Notes: generated from the letters alone by a model not told the origin. DNA of 64,000 nucleotides from Oceanidesulfovibrio marinus (GCF_013085545.1 NZ_CP039543.1:2759322-2823321), one strand, 5' to 3'. Shown: positions 18,705 through 29,132, counted from the stretch's first letter. Translations and numbers: made by a program.

Positions 18705-18790
18705 TGAGGGGCGCTGCCCCTCAAACACCCCGCCAGGGGCCAATGGCCCCTTGACCCTTTTCTGGGGGAGCCCGAGGGCAAAGCCCTCGG
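18705..18790. repeat. G/C-rich palindrome module, second copy
   Basis: Three hairpins in tandem: 18705-18723 (TGAGGGGC...GCCCCTCA), 18735-18751 (AGGGGCC-AAT-GGCCCCT) and 18772-18790 (CCGAGGGCAAAGCCCTCGG). The 25 bases at 18766-18790 are identical to 4562-4586, and the hairpin order parallels that copy. It lies 16 bp after the stop of the minus-strand sigma-54 activator, so it may end that transcript. The rest of the gap to 18515 shows only an AT-rich patch (TTATTTTATTGG) that might belong to the operon promoter. Confidence 0.75.
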
Positions 18791-18806
18791 ACCATTCCCG
18801 GACCAG

Positions 18807-20312
<1,506 letters not shown>

Positions 20313-20615
20313 CGGTTCCTCCTGGAATCATGGACCGAGGAACACATTGCGGAGGCGCGCGGAGCGCATCCCTCATGACGAAGGCTGTATGCATCCCGGC
20401 CGGGGTTCCGGCAAGCATTTTCTGTGAACGATTCCACGAGACTTGTTGCCGGCGAACGCAGGCCGCGAAACGCAGCCGACAGAGGGAACCGCGCCGGAGG
20501 AGCCGGGTCACGTCTTGGCCTGCACGAGCCAAGACTGATCAGAAATGGTTCCGGATGGAACAGGGAAACGAAATGCGCGGCGTAGGGACAACGCCCAGGG
20601 AAATGCGGGGCGTGC
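20313..20615. other. Intergenic region with no recognised gene
   Basis: 303 bp between two minus-strand genes. It holds the AGGAGG of the sigma-54 activator gene and a small hairpin (GTTCC-GGAT-GGAAC, 20548-20561). No promoter hexamers or coding signal are convincing. Confidence 0.5.
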
Positions 20616-21158
20616 CTACTGACGGCCCTGGCCGCATGTGTCCAGAATTCTGGACACAGTGGAAGAGGTGGAGAAGCCCTGGAGCAGCGGCAGGCTCACC
20701 ACCAAGCCGCCATCCGACTGCACTATGTCCGCGCCCACGATTGTGTCCACGGGCCAGTCCCCGCCCTTGACCAGCACCTGCGGCCGCAGCAGCTTGATGA
20801 GCTCGTACGGCGTGTCCTCGTCAAAGCCGGTCACGTAGTCCACGCTGGCAAGATGGGCCAGCACGTAGGCCCGTGCGGCAAAGGGCATCACCGGCCGGCC
20901 CGGTCCCTTGCCCAGCCGCTGCACAGACGCGTCCGTGTTCAGCCCGACCACAAGGATGTCCCCCAGAAAGCGCGCCCTGGCCAGGAGGTCCACATGGCCG
21001 GGGTGGAGCAGATCGAAGCAGCCGTTGGTAAAGACAACGCTGGCGCCGGCCTTCTTGTGCGCGGCCACACGCTCCGCCACGGCGGCGCGTTCCAGCACGC
21101 CGGGATGTGGCGGAACCTCCAAATTACCAAGTTGGGGGGCGTTTACATGGTCGGCCAT
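20616..21158 (-). CDS. RfaE-domain-II nucleotidyltransferase (D-beta-D-heptose 1-phosphate adenylyltransferase)
   Basis: This 180-residue protein matches the C-terminal half of HldE, which activates heptose 1-phosphate with ATP to ADP-heptose for lipopolysaccharide inner core. The nucleotidyltransferase signature is [17 protein letters not shown], followed by [20 protein letters not shown] and [13 protein letters not shown]. The kinase half of HldE is absent, so it is the split-gene form (rfaE2 or hldE-C). It lies 63 bp downstream of a YkgJ-type gene in the same direction. The ribosome site at the chosen ATG is weak. Its 3' end contains a perfect 22-bp palindrome. Confidence 0.92.
   Translation of the reverse strand: MADHVNAPQLGNLEVPPHPGVLERAAVAERVAAHKKAGASVVFTNGCFDLLHPGHVDLLARARFLGDILVVGLNTDASVQRLGKGPGRPVMPFAARAYVLAHLASVDYVTGFDEDTPYELIKLLRPQVLVKGGDWPVDTIVGADIVQSDGGLVVSLPLLQGFSTSSTVSRILDTCGQGRQ
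20637..20658. repeat. Perfect 22-bp palindrome inside the 3' end of the nucleotidyltransferase gene
   Basis: The half-site is TGTGTCCAGAA; its reverse complement follows directly with no spacer. It encodes part of the C-terminal RILDT segment. It could fold as a cruciform or RNA hairpin near the stop, or reflect codon usage only. Confidence 0.5.
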
Positions 21159-21221
21159 GCCGTGTTCATGCCCTATCCGGGAGGATATGGGAAGAGGAGC
21201 CCCGAACCGGAGCGGCTGCGG

Positions 21222-21989
21222 CTACTTTTTGCGCTGCAGCCGGTCGTGATCGCCGTAAAGGATGAGCGCGGCCCAGTCGTGGCCGAAGCCCAGGGCGGTT
21301 TCCTCGTCAGCGAGCACGGTCTGCGGGTCAAACTCGCCCTCCACGTGCTCGAACACGCCCATCTCGCCCACGAACTTCTGGAACTTGTCCGGCTGATACA
21401 GCGCCAGCAGCAGCATGGTGGCCTGCTTGGCCGTGATCGCCAGGCCCTGGGACTTCTGCTGGGCCATGAGCTTCATGGTCCGGTCGTTCATCACGTTGTA
21501 CGGCTCCAGACCCTGGTCGGCCATCCAGGTCTCGGGCGTCCACTCCTTGGGCTCGGTAAAGCCCTGGCAGTGGTCCTCGCGCACCACGAAGAAGCGTTCG
21601 CCCACGCCGCCTCGGACAACGCGCGTGGCCCGGCCTACAGGGTACGTGCGGCAGGCCGCCGGCCGGTCCAGGTAGACGCTGCAGCCTTCTTCGGTGACGA
21701 AGGGGCAGGGCCGCCGCGCCGTATCGTCGCGCATGCGCAGGTGCACGCGGGGATAGCCAGTGTCCGGGTAGGTGGAGATGTCAGTGCGCGTCGTAAGAAA
21801 GGTCTCGCTGTCCTCGCCCAGGGCGCGCCGCAGCCGCAACGCGTCGTAGGGGGTCAGGGAGAGATTGAGATCGGCGCAGCAGGCGTTGAAGCACTCGATG
21901 CTGGGGTGGCATTGAAAGCAGAACTGCTCGCCGTGCTTGAGCTCGGGCAGGCTGTCCAGAAACGCCTGGGTTTCGTCGCGTTCAGACAT
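21222..21989 (-). CDS. YkgJ-family cysteine-cluster protein
   Basis: A 255-residue protein with the zinc- or iron-binding cysteine pattern of the YkgJ family: FCFQCHPSIECFNACC near the N-terminus, then RPCPFVTEEGCSVYLDRPAACRTYP and a later DHCQGF. The family is common in sulfate reducers; biochemical function is not established. The ATG has AAGGAG five bases upstream. A hydrophobic stretch is seen in AKQATMLLLALYQ. It is followed by the heptose nucleotidyltransferase gene. A second YkgJ-type protein is encoded at 60207-60992. Confidence 0.85.
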   Translation of the reverse strand: MSERDETQAFLDSLPELKHGEQFCFQCHPSIECFNACCADLNLSLTPYDALRLRRALGEDSETFLTTRTDISTYPDTGYPRVHLRMRDDTARRPCPFVTEEGCSVYLDRPAACRTYPVGRATRVVRGGVGERFFVVREDHCQGFTEPKEWTPETWMADQGLEPYNVMNDRTMKLMAQQKSQGLAITAKQATMLLLALYQPDKFQKFVGEMGVFEHVEGEFDPQTVLADEETALGFGHDWAALILYGDHDRLQRKK

Positions 21990-22080
21990 GAAGACTCCTT
22001 GGTGTGAATTCGCCGGTGAGCCTAGATGAATTTATCCCGCCCGGCAAACGCTTGCGCAAGCCTCCCCCGATGGATTGCCC

Positions 22081-22095
22081 AGGGGCTCTGCCCCT
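22081..22095. repeat. G/C-rich hairpin related to the 4453 and 18705 modules
   Basis: AGGGGC-TCT-GCCCCT in the 150-bp gap before the YkgJ gene. It resembles single hairpins of the multi-hairpin modules (GCCCAGGGGC...GCCCCTC) and may be a solitary remnant. Confidence 0.5.
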
Positions 22096-22118
22096 CTCGC
22101 AACGCCTTATCCAGAATT

Positions 22119-22136
22119 AAAAAACACGCTTGCGTG
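22119..22136 (-). terminator. Intrinsic terminator of the RND efflux operon
   Basis: On the minus strand a CACG-CAAG-CGTG hairpin is followed by TTTTTTAATTC, starting three bases after the stop of the RND permease gene. Confidence 0.7.
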
Positions 22137-22139
22137 ACC

Positions 22140-25100
22140 TCACGTCTGCATGGGCTTTTGCCCCCGCGTGACGAAGTAGCCCACCGGCACCACCAGCAGA
22201 GTAAACGCCGTGGACGCCACCAGGCCGAAGATGAGCGCCCAGGCCAGGCCGGAGAAGATGGGGTCCAGAGTGATGGGCCACGCGCCCAGCGCCGTTGTCA
22301 GCGCGGTGAGCACGATGGGCCGGAAGCGTACGGCCCCGCTCTCCAGAATGGCCTCCTTCACGTCCATGCCCTGTGCGCGGCTCTCCTCGATAAACTCCAG
22401 AAGCACCAGCGAGTTGCGGATGACTATGCCGCCCAGGGCGATCATCCCGATCATGGATGTGGCCGTGAAGAAGATGTTGGTGGTGTAGCCGCCTATATGC
22501 GAGGTGAACAGGATGTTCATCAGCCAGAACCCGGGCATGATGCCGAGCAGGGTGAGCGGTATGGCCGTCATCAACAGAAGCGGCATGGAGAAGGAGTTGG
22601 TCTGCAGAACCAGCAGGATGTAGATGGACAGCAGCGCCGCGCCAAAGGCGATGCCCAGGTCGCGGAACACGCGCAGGGTGATCTTCCACTCGCCCTCGCT
22701 GGCCCAGTCCACCTTGACGCCGGGCGGCAGCGGCTCGTCCTTCAGGCGGGCGTCCAGGTCCAGAACAGCCTCGCCCGGCGCGCGGCCGGCCATCTCCGCG
22801 AATATCCAGACCACGCGGTTGAGGTCCTTATGGTAGATGGGCTGGTCCTCGGCCAGCCGCTCGAAGTCGCCCAGCTCGCCCAGCTCGATCATGGCGCCGG
22901 ACTCCGTGCGCACCGGTATCTGCGTCAGGCTCGCCGGGGAGACGCGCAGCTCCCGCGGCAGGATCACCCGGATGAACAGGGGCTGGCGCTCGTCCGGCAG
23001 GTGGATGGTGGCCGGATCGGCTCCACCCACGGCGATGCGCAGGGTCTCGGTAATGGCCTCTGTGGACACGCCATGCAGCGAGGCTTTCTGCTTGTCCACC
23101 ACGAAGTTGATCCGCGTGAATGGCTCCTGGAAGCTGGCGTCGATGTCCGTGACGCCGGGCTCCTGCTCCATCTTGGCCATAAGCTCCTGCGAAGCCGCGA
23201 TGAGGTCGCTGTACGGGGTTCCGGGCCGGCCGGAGACCTCGGCCGTAAGCGTGGCCACCACGGGCGGGCCGGGCGGCGACTCCACGATCTTCAGCGTCGC
23301 GCCCTGCTCTTTGGCGATTGTCTCCAGATCATGGCGCAGCCGCAGCACAATGGAGTGCGACTGCATCACTCGCTCGTCCTTGCCGGCCAGGTTGATGCGG
23401 ATGTCCGCCTGGTGCGGGCTCTCCCGCAGATAGTACTGGCGCACCAGTCCGTTGAAGTCGATGGGCGAGGGGTCGCCCGCATAGGTCACGTAGGTGGTCA
23501 CCTCGGGCACGGTGCGCAGGTAGTCCTCGAAGGCGCGCACAGCGCGGTCCGTCTCCTCCAGGCTGGAGCCCTCGGGCATGTCGATGACCAGTTGCAGCTC
23601 GTTTTTGTTGTCGTACGGCAGCATTTTGAGTGGCACGTAGCGCAAGCCGGCCAGGGCAAGTGACCCGACCAGCAGCCCCAGCACAACCACGAGCAGCCCG
23701 AACCGCATGCCCCGCGAGGAAAGGAACGGCCCCAGTATCCTTCTGTAATTCTTGCGCACCCACACCGGCGTGGTGTCCTCGGACTGCGACGCCTCGTCCG
23801 CCGACGGCGCCTCGCCCTTCTCCACCCGGCCTTTGATGAGGTGGTAGGAGAGCCACGGCACCACGGTGAGCGCGGCCACAGTGGAGAAGGTCACGGCCAG
23901 GGGCACGTTGGCCGCCATGGGCGCCATATATGGGCCCATCATGCCTGTGATGAAGAACATGGGCGCAAAGCTGACGATGATGGCCAGCGTGGACAGAAGC
24001 ACCGGGGGCAGCACCTCGCGCACCGCCGTGAGTGTCGCGTTGAACGGGTCCTCCCGCCGCATCAGGATGTGGCGCTGGATGTTGTCCACGTTCATGATGG
24101 GGTCGTCCACCACCAGACCCATGGAAAGAATGAGCGCAAAGAGCGTGACCCGGTTGATGGTGAAGCCGAGCAGCATGGATACGAACAGCGCCAGGGCGAA
24201 GCTGACCGGCACGCTCACGGCCACCACCAGCGCCTCCCGCCTGCCCAGGGTGATGGCCAGCAGCACCACCACCGTGACGATGGCGAAGAAGAGCGAGGCG
24301 AGCAGCTCGTTGACCTTGGCCTGGGCGGTCTTGCCGTAGTCGCGGGTTATCTCCACGCGCACGCCGTCCGGCAGCAGCGGTATGAGCTCCTCGGCGCGAT
24401 CTGTCAGCCGCCGGGCTACGTCCACGGCGTTGGTGCCCTTCTTTTTGGCGATGGCCAGGGTCACGGCCGGGTAGTCCAGTCTGGCCGGCAGCGCCGTGGC
24501 GTCCTTGTTCACGCCGGGAAGGATGCCCAGCCTGGCGCGCTCCTGGGCGTGGTAGTTGGAGAAGCCCAGGCGCGAGTAGGCCGCGGGCTCCTGCGGTCCG
24601 TCGCGTATCTCGGCCACGTCCGAGAGCGAGACCGGCTTGTCCTCGAACACGCCCACCACCAGGCTGCCCAGCTCGGCCGGGTCCATCAGGAAGGAGTCCG
24701 AGGTGACGGAAAAGGTCTTATCGTCCAGAGTCGCCGTGCCGGCTGTTACAGAGGCGTCGGCCCCGCCAAGCGCCTTCATCACGTCCTGCGCCGAGATGTT
24801 GAAGCCTGCCAGACGCTCGGGCGAGAGCTCCACCCGGACCTCGCGCGACCGGCCGCCCACGAGCTGCAGCCGGCTGATGTCCTCCTCCTCGGCCAGGCGG
24901 TTGTAGAACTCCTCGGCGATGCGCCTGAGGGCGTAGTCGTCATACGAGTCGGAGTAGAATGTCAGCAGCAGGATGGGGACGTCGTTGACCTCGCGCGGCT
25001 TGACCACCCAGCCGGTGACGATGTCCGGCACAAGGTCCTGGTTGGTGGTGATTGCGTTGTGCAGCTTGATCAGCGAGCGCTCGCGGTCCTCGCCCACATA

Positions 25101-25412
25101 GAAGCGCACTGTGGCCATGGCCATGTCGCGCCTGGCGTTGGCGTAGACATACTCCACGCCGTCGATCTGCCAGAGGATGCGCTCCAGCGGCGCGGTGACG
25201 AGCTTCTCCACCTCCTCAGCCGAGGCGCCCGGCACCTGGACGATGACGTCGGCCATGGGCACCACAATCTGCGGCTCTTCCTCGCGCGGGGTAATCATCA
25301 CCGCCGTGGCGCCCAGCCCCAGGGCGAACACCAGCAGCAGGATGGCCTGCTTGCCGCGCAGAAAGGTGGCGACAATGGCTTCGATAACGCCGCGGCGCTT
25401 TGGCTCAGCCAT
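22140..25412 (-). CDS. RND multidrug/metal efflux permease (AcrB/HAE1 type)
   Basis: This 1090-residue inner-membrane transporter exports substrates by proton antiport. It shows the duplicated RND layout: an N-terminal helix (AILLLVFALGLGATAVMI), a large periplasmic loop, helices 2-6 with proton-relay Asp pair in GLVVDDPIMNVDNI, then a second half with helices from LLVVVLGLLVGSLALAG and GLAWALIFGLVASTAFTLL. The start at 25412 is chosen because AGGAGG lies six bases upstream; this ATG overlaps the adaptor stop by eight bases. The partner adaptor is upstream; no TolC-like outer membrane gene is in the window. Substrates cannot be inferred. Confidence 0.94.
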   Translation of the reverse strand: MAEPKRRGVIEAIVATFLRGKQAILLLVFALGLGATAVMITPREEEPQIVVPMADVIVQVPGASAEEVEKLVTAPLERILWQIDGVEYVYANARRDMAMATVRFYVGEDRERSLIKLHNAITTNQDLVPDIVTGWVVKPREVNDVPILLLTFYSDSYDDYALRRIAEEFYNRLAEEEDISRLQLVGGRSREVRVELSPERLAGFNISAQDVMKALGGADASVTAGTATLDDKTFSVTSDSFLMDPAELGSLVVGVFEDKPVSLSDVAEIRDGPQEPAAYSRLGFSNYHAQERARLGILPGVNKDATALPARLDYPAVTLAIAKKKGTNAVDVARRLTDRAEELIPLLPDGVRVEITRDYGKTAQAKVNELLASLFFAIVTVVVLLAITLGRREALVVAVSVPVSFALALFVSMLLGFTINRVTLFALILSMGLVVDDPIMNVDNIQRHILMRREDPFNATLTAVREVLPPVLLSTLAIIVSFAPMFFITGMMGPYMAPMAANVPLAVTFSTVAALTVVPWLSYHLIKGRVEKGEAPSADEASQSEDTTPVWVRKNYRRILGPFLSSRGMRFGLLVVVLGLLVGSLALAGLRYVPLKMLPYDNKNELQLVIDMPEGSSLEETDRAVRAFEDYLRTVPEVTTYVTYAGDPSPIDFNGLVRQYYLRESPHQADIRINLAGKDERVMQSHSIVLRLRHDLETIAKEQGATLKIVESPPGPPVVATLTAEVSGRPGTPYSDLIAASQELMAKMEQEPGVTDIDASFQEPFTRINFVVDKQKASLHGVSTEAITETLRIAVGGADPATIHLPDERQPLFIRVILPRELRVSPASLTQIPVRTESGAMIELGELGDFERLAEDQPIYHKDLNRVVWIFAEMAGRAPGEAVLDLDARLKDEPLPPGVKVDWASEGEWKITLRVFRDLGIAFGAALLSIYILLVLQTNSFSMPLLLMTAIPLTLLGIMPGFWLMNILFTSHIGGYTTNIFFTATSMIGMIALGGIVIRNSLVLLEFIEESRAQGMDVKEAILESGAVRFRPIVLTALTTALGAWPITLDPIFSGLAWALIFGLVASTAFTLLVVPVGYFVTRGQKPMQT

Positions 25413-26610
25413 CGGCGCCCTCCTCGGCAGGGCTACCGCTATCTGGTCCGGCAACGGACACGGGCAGGGCCAGGGTCTCGTTGCCGTGCAAGCCGGAGAG
25501 CACCTCCACGGCCGTGGCGTTGGCCTGGCCCGTGGTCACGAAGATGGTGCGCCAGCCTTCCTGGTTCGGGTCGTGGATAACCACGGTTTCCAGCTGGCCC
25601 ACGCGGCGCAGCGCCTGCGGCGGCACCAGCACGGCCTCGCGCTTGATCATGGGGATGAGCAGCCGGCCGAACATGCCGGGGTAGATGCCCGGCTGGTCCG
25701 GCATGGTGACTTTCACGAGAAAGGTCCGGGTCTGGGGATCGGCCGAGGGCACCACCTCGTCCACCACGCCGGTGATGGTGAGGTCCAGGGCCGGGATGTG
25801 CAGCGGAAACTCCTTGCCCGGACGGACCTTGCCGATGAGGCTCTCGCGCACCAGCGCCTCCAGCCGGATGTTAGTGCCCGTGCGCATGACCAACAGCGGC
25901 TTGCCCGGCACGGCCAGGTCGCCGGGGTCGGCGTCGCGCTCCGTGACCACGCCGCCCTCGTACGCCTTGATGGTGGCGTAGGAGAGCGCAATGTTCGCCT
26001 CCTGCACGGCCTCGGTCGCGCGCTCCACAGATGCCTGCGCCGCGGTGTGGCCCTTGCGGGCCTCCTCCAGGCCGGCCTTGGCGCGCAGGTACTCGGCCTC
26101 GGCCTGGTCCAGCTCGCTCTCGGCCACGGCCTTTTCTTCAAATAGGGACTTGATGCGCCGGTACTGGGAGCTGGCGCGGTCAAAGGACGCCATGGCCGCC
26201 TGCACGGCCTGGGCCGCCTGATCCACCCCGGCCTGGGCCGACTCCATCGAACGCTTGGCCTGCTCCAGACGGGACTGGAGCTGCCGGTCGTCCAGCACCA
26301 CCAGAACCTCGTCCTTGGTCACGCTGTCGCCGGGGTTCACGCGGACTTCCTTGATAATTGCCGTGACCTGCGCCTCCACCTGGGTCTCGGTGCGCGGCCG
26401 CACGGTGCCCACGGCCTCGTACCAATCCACGATCTCGGTCCGTTCCGCCGTGGCCGTGGGCGGGGCCTCGGGATAGCGCTTCTCCACCTGCATGGTCAGC
26501 GCCGTGTCGGGCCCTACGGGTTTCTTCTCCAGAAACCCGCCGGACCAGAGAATCAGCAGGACGAGCCCAAAAACGCCGGCAAGGGGGCCGGCGGCTTTTT
26601 TCATGCGCAT
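25405..26610 (-). CDS. RND periplasmic adaptor (membrane fusion protein)
   Basis: A 401-residue periplasmic adaptor linking the RND permease to an outer-membrane channel. It has an N-terminal membrane anchor (LAGVFGLVLLILWSGGFL). A first lipoyl half is around EAQVTAIIKEVRVNPGDSV, followed by a long coiled-coil hairpin (roughly residues 105-205, rich in Ala/Gln/Glu). The second lipoyl and beta-barrel region includes LSYATIKAYEGGVV, and the C-terminal barrel is near MFGRLLIPM. AAGGAG lies eight bases before the ATG. It is the first gene of a two-gene operon and diverges from a ferredoxin-type gene across a 280-bp region. Confidence 0.93.
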   Translation of the reverse strand: MRMKKAAGPLAGVFGLVLLILWSGGFLEKKPVGPDTALTMQVEKRYPEAPPTATAERTEIVDWYEAVGTVRPRTETQVEAQVTAIIKEVRVNPGDSVTKDEVLVVLDDRQLQSRLEQAKRSMESAQAGVDQAAQAVQAAMASFDRASSQYRRIKSLFEEKAVAESELDQAEAEYLRAKAGLEEARKGHTAAQASVERATEAVQEANIALSYATIKAYEGGVVTERDADPGDLAVPGKPLLVMRTGTNIRLEALVRESLIGKVRPGKEFPLHIPALDLTITGVVDEVVPSADPQTRTFLVKVTMPDQPGIYPGMFGRLLIPMIKREAVLVPPQALRRVGQLETVVIHDPNQEGWRTIFVTTGQANATAVEVLSGLHGNETLALPVSVAGPDSGSPAEEGADG

Positions 26611-26788
26611 TGCAACGTCTCCTTCACGGGGTCGCGGGATGAATCATGAACACCATGTAACATAGGGGTGAATTGAAAGGAAACATGCGAGGCGGGGTTT
26701 CCGGCGCATCCTGTCCGGATACGCCGCCTTCTCCTGATCCATGGCGGATATTCCCGTGGCGAAACTTTTTTCAAAAAAACCGCGTCAT

Positions 26789-26802
26789 TTGATCTGGATC
26801 AA
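26789..26802 (+). promoter_or_regulatory. FNR-type site TTGATCTGGATCAA
   Basis: A perfect match to the FNR consensus TTGAT-N4-ATCAA; the arms extend one base further (TTTGAT/ATCAAA). Its centre is 32 bp before the middle of a -10-like element (TAGACA, 26825-26830), the geometry of a class II FNR/CRP-activated promoter with a start near 26837. The downstream gene is the ferredoxin-domain protein. The divergent RND adaptor starts 180 bp away on the other side and could also respond. Confidence 0.75.
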
Positions 26803-26890
26803 AGCACGGCGCGGTCCACTGCGCTAGACAGGAGCCATACAACGACTACTTTTTCAACGAACCACCATGCCATATAGGAGGAATCACTCC

Positions 26891-27712
26891 ATGACCACTA
26901 CCATCACCCGACCCATCATCGAGATCAACGAAGAGCTCTGCGACGGCTGCGGCCAGTGCATCATCGGTTGCGCCGAGGGCGCACTCGCCATCGTGGACGG
27001 CAAGGCCCGTCTCGTGGGCGAGGTGCTCTGCGACGGCCTGGGAGCCTGCCTGGGCGAGTGTCCACAGGATGCGCTCAAGCTCGTGGAGCGCGAAGCCCCG
27101 CCCTTTGACGAAGACGCCGTGGAAAAGCGGCTGGCCGAAATGAAGAATGCCGAGAAGGCCCCCATGGGCTGCGGCTGCCCCGGCAGCCAGGCAGGACGCA
27201 TCGAACGCCCCGCCCCTGCCGGCGGATGCCCTGGCGCGGCCGCAGGCGCTGTGCAGAAGACCGGCGCCGGCCAGGTGCCCGGAACCTTCGAGTCCGCCCT
27301 GGAGCATTGGCCCGTCAAGCTGCGCCTCATGAACCCGCAGAACCCGCCCTTCCCGCAAGGCTCCAGGCTGCTGCTGGCCGCGGACTGCGCCCCGGTGGCC
27401 CACCCGGCCCTGCACGGCGAGCTGTTGCCCGGCAAGGCCGTGGCCATCGCCTGCCCCAAGTTCGAGGACCCGCAAGCCACTCTGGAGAAGCTCACGGCCA
27501 TGTTCCAGGCCACGCAGCCCAGCGAGGTTACCGTGGTGCGCATGGAGGTGCCCTGCTGCACCGGCCTGTCCACCATCGCACACAAGGCGGCCGAGCTCTC
27601 GGGAACCGGCGTGGCGATCACCGACATGGTGCTCACCCGCGACGGTCGGCTGATCCCGGCCAATGAGCACCAGCCCATGGCCCGTCCCGGCCTCGGCGCT
27701 CGGCCCATGTAG
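26891..27712 (+). CDS. Iron-sulfur protein with N-terminal ferredoxin domain
   Basis: This 273-residue protein begins with a two-cluster ferredoxin-like domain. Its first motif is complete (CDGCGQCIIGC), while the second (CDGLGACLGECP) lacks the usual second Cys. A Cys/Gly/Pro-rich linker follows (GCGCPGSQAG, GGCPGAA), then a ~130-residue C-terminal domain with DCAP, ACPKF and a PCCTGL motif that may bind metal or another cluster. AGGAGG nine bases before the ATG sets the start. No signal peptide is seen. It probably acts in cytoplasmic electron transfer under low-oxygen control via the FNR-type site upstream; its partner is unknown. An intrinsic terminator follows. Confidence 0.85.
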   Translation: MTTTITRPIIEINEELCDGCGQCIIGCAEGALAIVDGKARLVGEVLCDGLGACLGECPQDALKLVEREAPPFDEDAVEKRLAEMKNAEKAPMGCGCPGSQAGRIERPAPAGGCPGAAAGAVQKTGAGQVPGTFESALEHWPVKLRLMNPQNPPFPQGSRLLLAADCAPVAHPALHGELLPGKAVAIACPKFEDPQATLEKLTAMFQATQPSEVTVVRMEVPCCTGLSTIAHKAAELSGTGVAITDMVLTRDGRLIPANEHQPMARPGLGARPM

Positions 27713-27737
27713 GCAATCGTCTATCTAGAAAACAAGC

Positions 27738-27770
27738 AAGGCGCATTGAAAATGATTCGATGCGCCTTTT
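27738..27770 (+). terminator. Intrinsic terminator after the ferredoxin-domain gene
   Basis: AAGGCGCAT pairs with ATGCGCCTT around a 13-base loop and runs into TTTTCC, 26 bp after the stop. Confidence 0.85.
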
Positions 27771-27865
27771 CCTATTTCTGCAAAGAATTCTCTTCCTTTT
27801 TTATATCCATTGGCTTACAAATCTCCTACCCGTTTTCTCCCTTTTTAACCCAGGTGGTTTATCGA

Positions 27866-28078
27866 ATGGCCAAATGCGAATGTCTCCAGACGTGTATCTT
27901 TTTCAATGACCGCATGGCGAACATGCCGGCCATGGCAGGCATGATGAAAAAGAAATACTGCCAGTCGGACAACAGCGGTTGCGCCCGTTACATGGTCCTG
28001 AAGGCCAAGGGCCGCGGCGCTGTGCCCGGGGATCTCTCGCCGTCGCAGGTGGACAAGGCGCGCGATATCATCGGCTAA
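27866..28078 (+). CDS. Small cysteine-rich conserved protein of unknown function
   Basis: A 70-residue protein starting MAKCECLQTCIFFNDRMAN, with five Cys (CEC, TC, YC, GC) in the first ~40 residues and a Met-rich middle (MANMPAMAGMM). The spacing suggests a small metal or Fe-S centre. I recall similar short CECLxxCxFFND proteins in other delta-proteobacterial anaerobes, but no function is known to me. The ATG at 27866 is preceded by CAGGTGG about eight bases away; a longer reading from 27746 runs through the upstream terminator and is rejected. It sits between an iron-sulfur gene and exonuclease III. Confidence 0.8.
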   Translation: MAKCECLQTCIFFNDRMANMPAMAGMMKKKYCQSDNSGCARYMVLKAKGRGAVPGDLSPSQVDKARDIIG

Positions 28079-28162
28079 CGCGTTCCGCACTCCTCAGCTC
28101 CAGAACCGCATTTTGGGTAATCCGGGGTGGCGCACACAGGCCCCAATCTGTACAACGGGGCC

Positions 28163-28942
28163 ATGGCACTCTGGAAATTCTACTCATGGAATGTGAACGG
28201 CTATCGCGCCGTCTGGAAGAAGGGCTTTGGCGAATGGCTCACGTCCTCTGACGCGGACGTGGTCTTTCTGCAGGAGATCAAGGCGCATCCCGAGCAGCTG
28301 GATGACGAGGCGCGCCATCCCCACGGCTACACAGGAATCTGGAACCCGGCCCAGGTCAAAAAGGGGTACTCGGGCGTTGCCGCGCTGCACCGCAGGCAGC
28401 CGCTCTCCGTATCCACCGGCCTGCCGGACGCGCGGTTCCAGGGCGAGGGACGCCTCGTGCTTCTGGAGTACCCCGCCTTCTACGCCGCCGGGGTCTACTT
28501 CCCCAACGGCCAGAGGGACGAGGAACGCCTGAAGTTCAAGCTGGACTACTACGACGTATTCCTGGAGTACGCGGAAACCCTGCGCATGGACAAGCCGGTG
28601 ATCCTGTGCGGCGACGTGAACACGGCGCATACGCCTGAGGATCTGACCCACCCGGACCGCAACGCGAAGACGTCGGGCTTCCTGCCCGAGGAGCGCGCGT
28701 GGCTGGACAAGTTCACCGCCCACGGCTGGGTGGACTGCTTCCGCATGTTCCACGAGGGGCCGGGCAACTACACGTGGTGGGCGCCGTGGCGCAACGCGCG
28801 GCAGAACAACGTGGGGTGGCGCATCGACTACTTCTTCGTGACCGAGGAGCTGGCCGGCCGCGTGAAGGACTGCTGGCACGCCACGGACGTGATGGGCTCG
28901 GACCACTGCCCGGTGGGCCTGTCCATCGAAGTGGACGACTAG
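28163..28942 (+). CDS. xth: Exodeoxyribonuclease III / AP endonuclease
   Basis: A 259-residue Mg-dependent AP endonuclease and 3'-exonuclease of base excision repair. Catalytic motifs of the EEP superfamily are intact: SWNVNGYR (Asn), VVFLQEIKA (Glu), ILCGDVNTAHTPEDL (Asp/Asn) and GSDHCPVGL (Asp/His). RIDYFF precedes the last motif as in ExoA/XthA. The ATG at 28163 is chosen because family members begin within a few residues of the SWNVNG strand; an in-frame GTG at 28127 adds 12 unlikely residues. The ribosome site is weak (ACGGGG). Confidence 0.93.
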   Translation: MALWKFYSWNVNGYRAVWKKGFGEWLTSSDADVVFLQEIKAHPEQLDDEARHPHGYTGIWNPAQVKKGYSGVAALHRRQPLSVSTGLPDARFQGEGRLVLLEYPAFYAAGVYFPNGQRDEERLKFKLDYYDVFLEYAETLRMDKPVILCGDVNTAHTPEDLTHPDRNAKTSGFLPEERAWLDKFTAHGWVDCFRMFHEGPGNYTWWAPWRNARQNNVGWRIDYFFVTEELAGRVKDCWHATDVMGSDHCPVGLSIEVDD

Positions 28943-29132
28943 ATCATCGCGAGGGGCGAAGCTTTCACCGGCATGCCGGATGCGCATGCTGGCGCTTGCT
29001 GACGGTGGAGTGTTCTCGTGCGCTGAGACAATCTGTGATTATCTCGGACAAGCGCATGCGAACATCGAGATCTGTTCAGGATCAGGATGCTCTGAAAGGA
29101 TCGAAAAGGCGCATCGGTATCTGCGTTATCCT

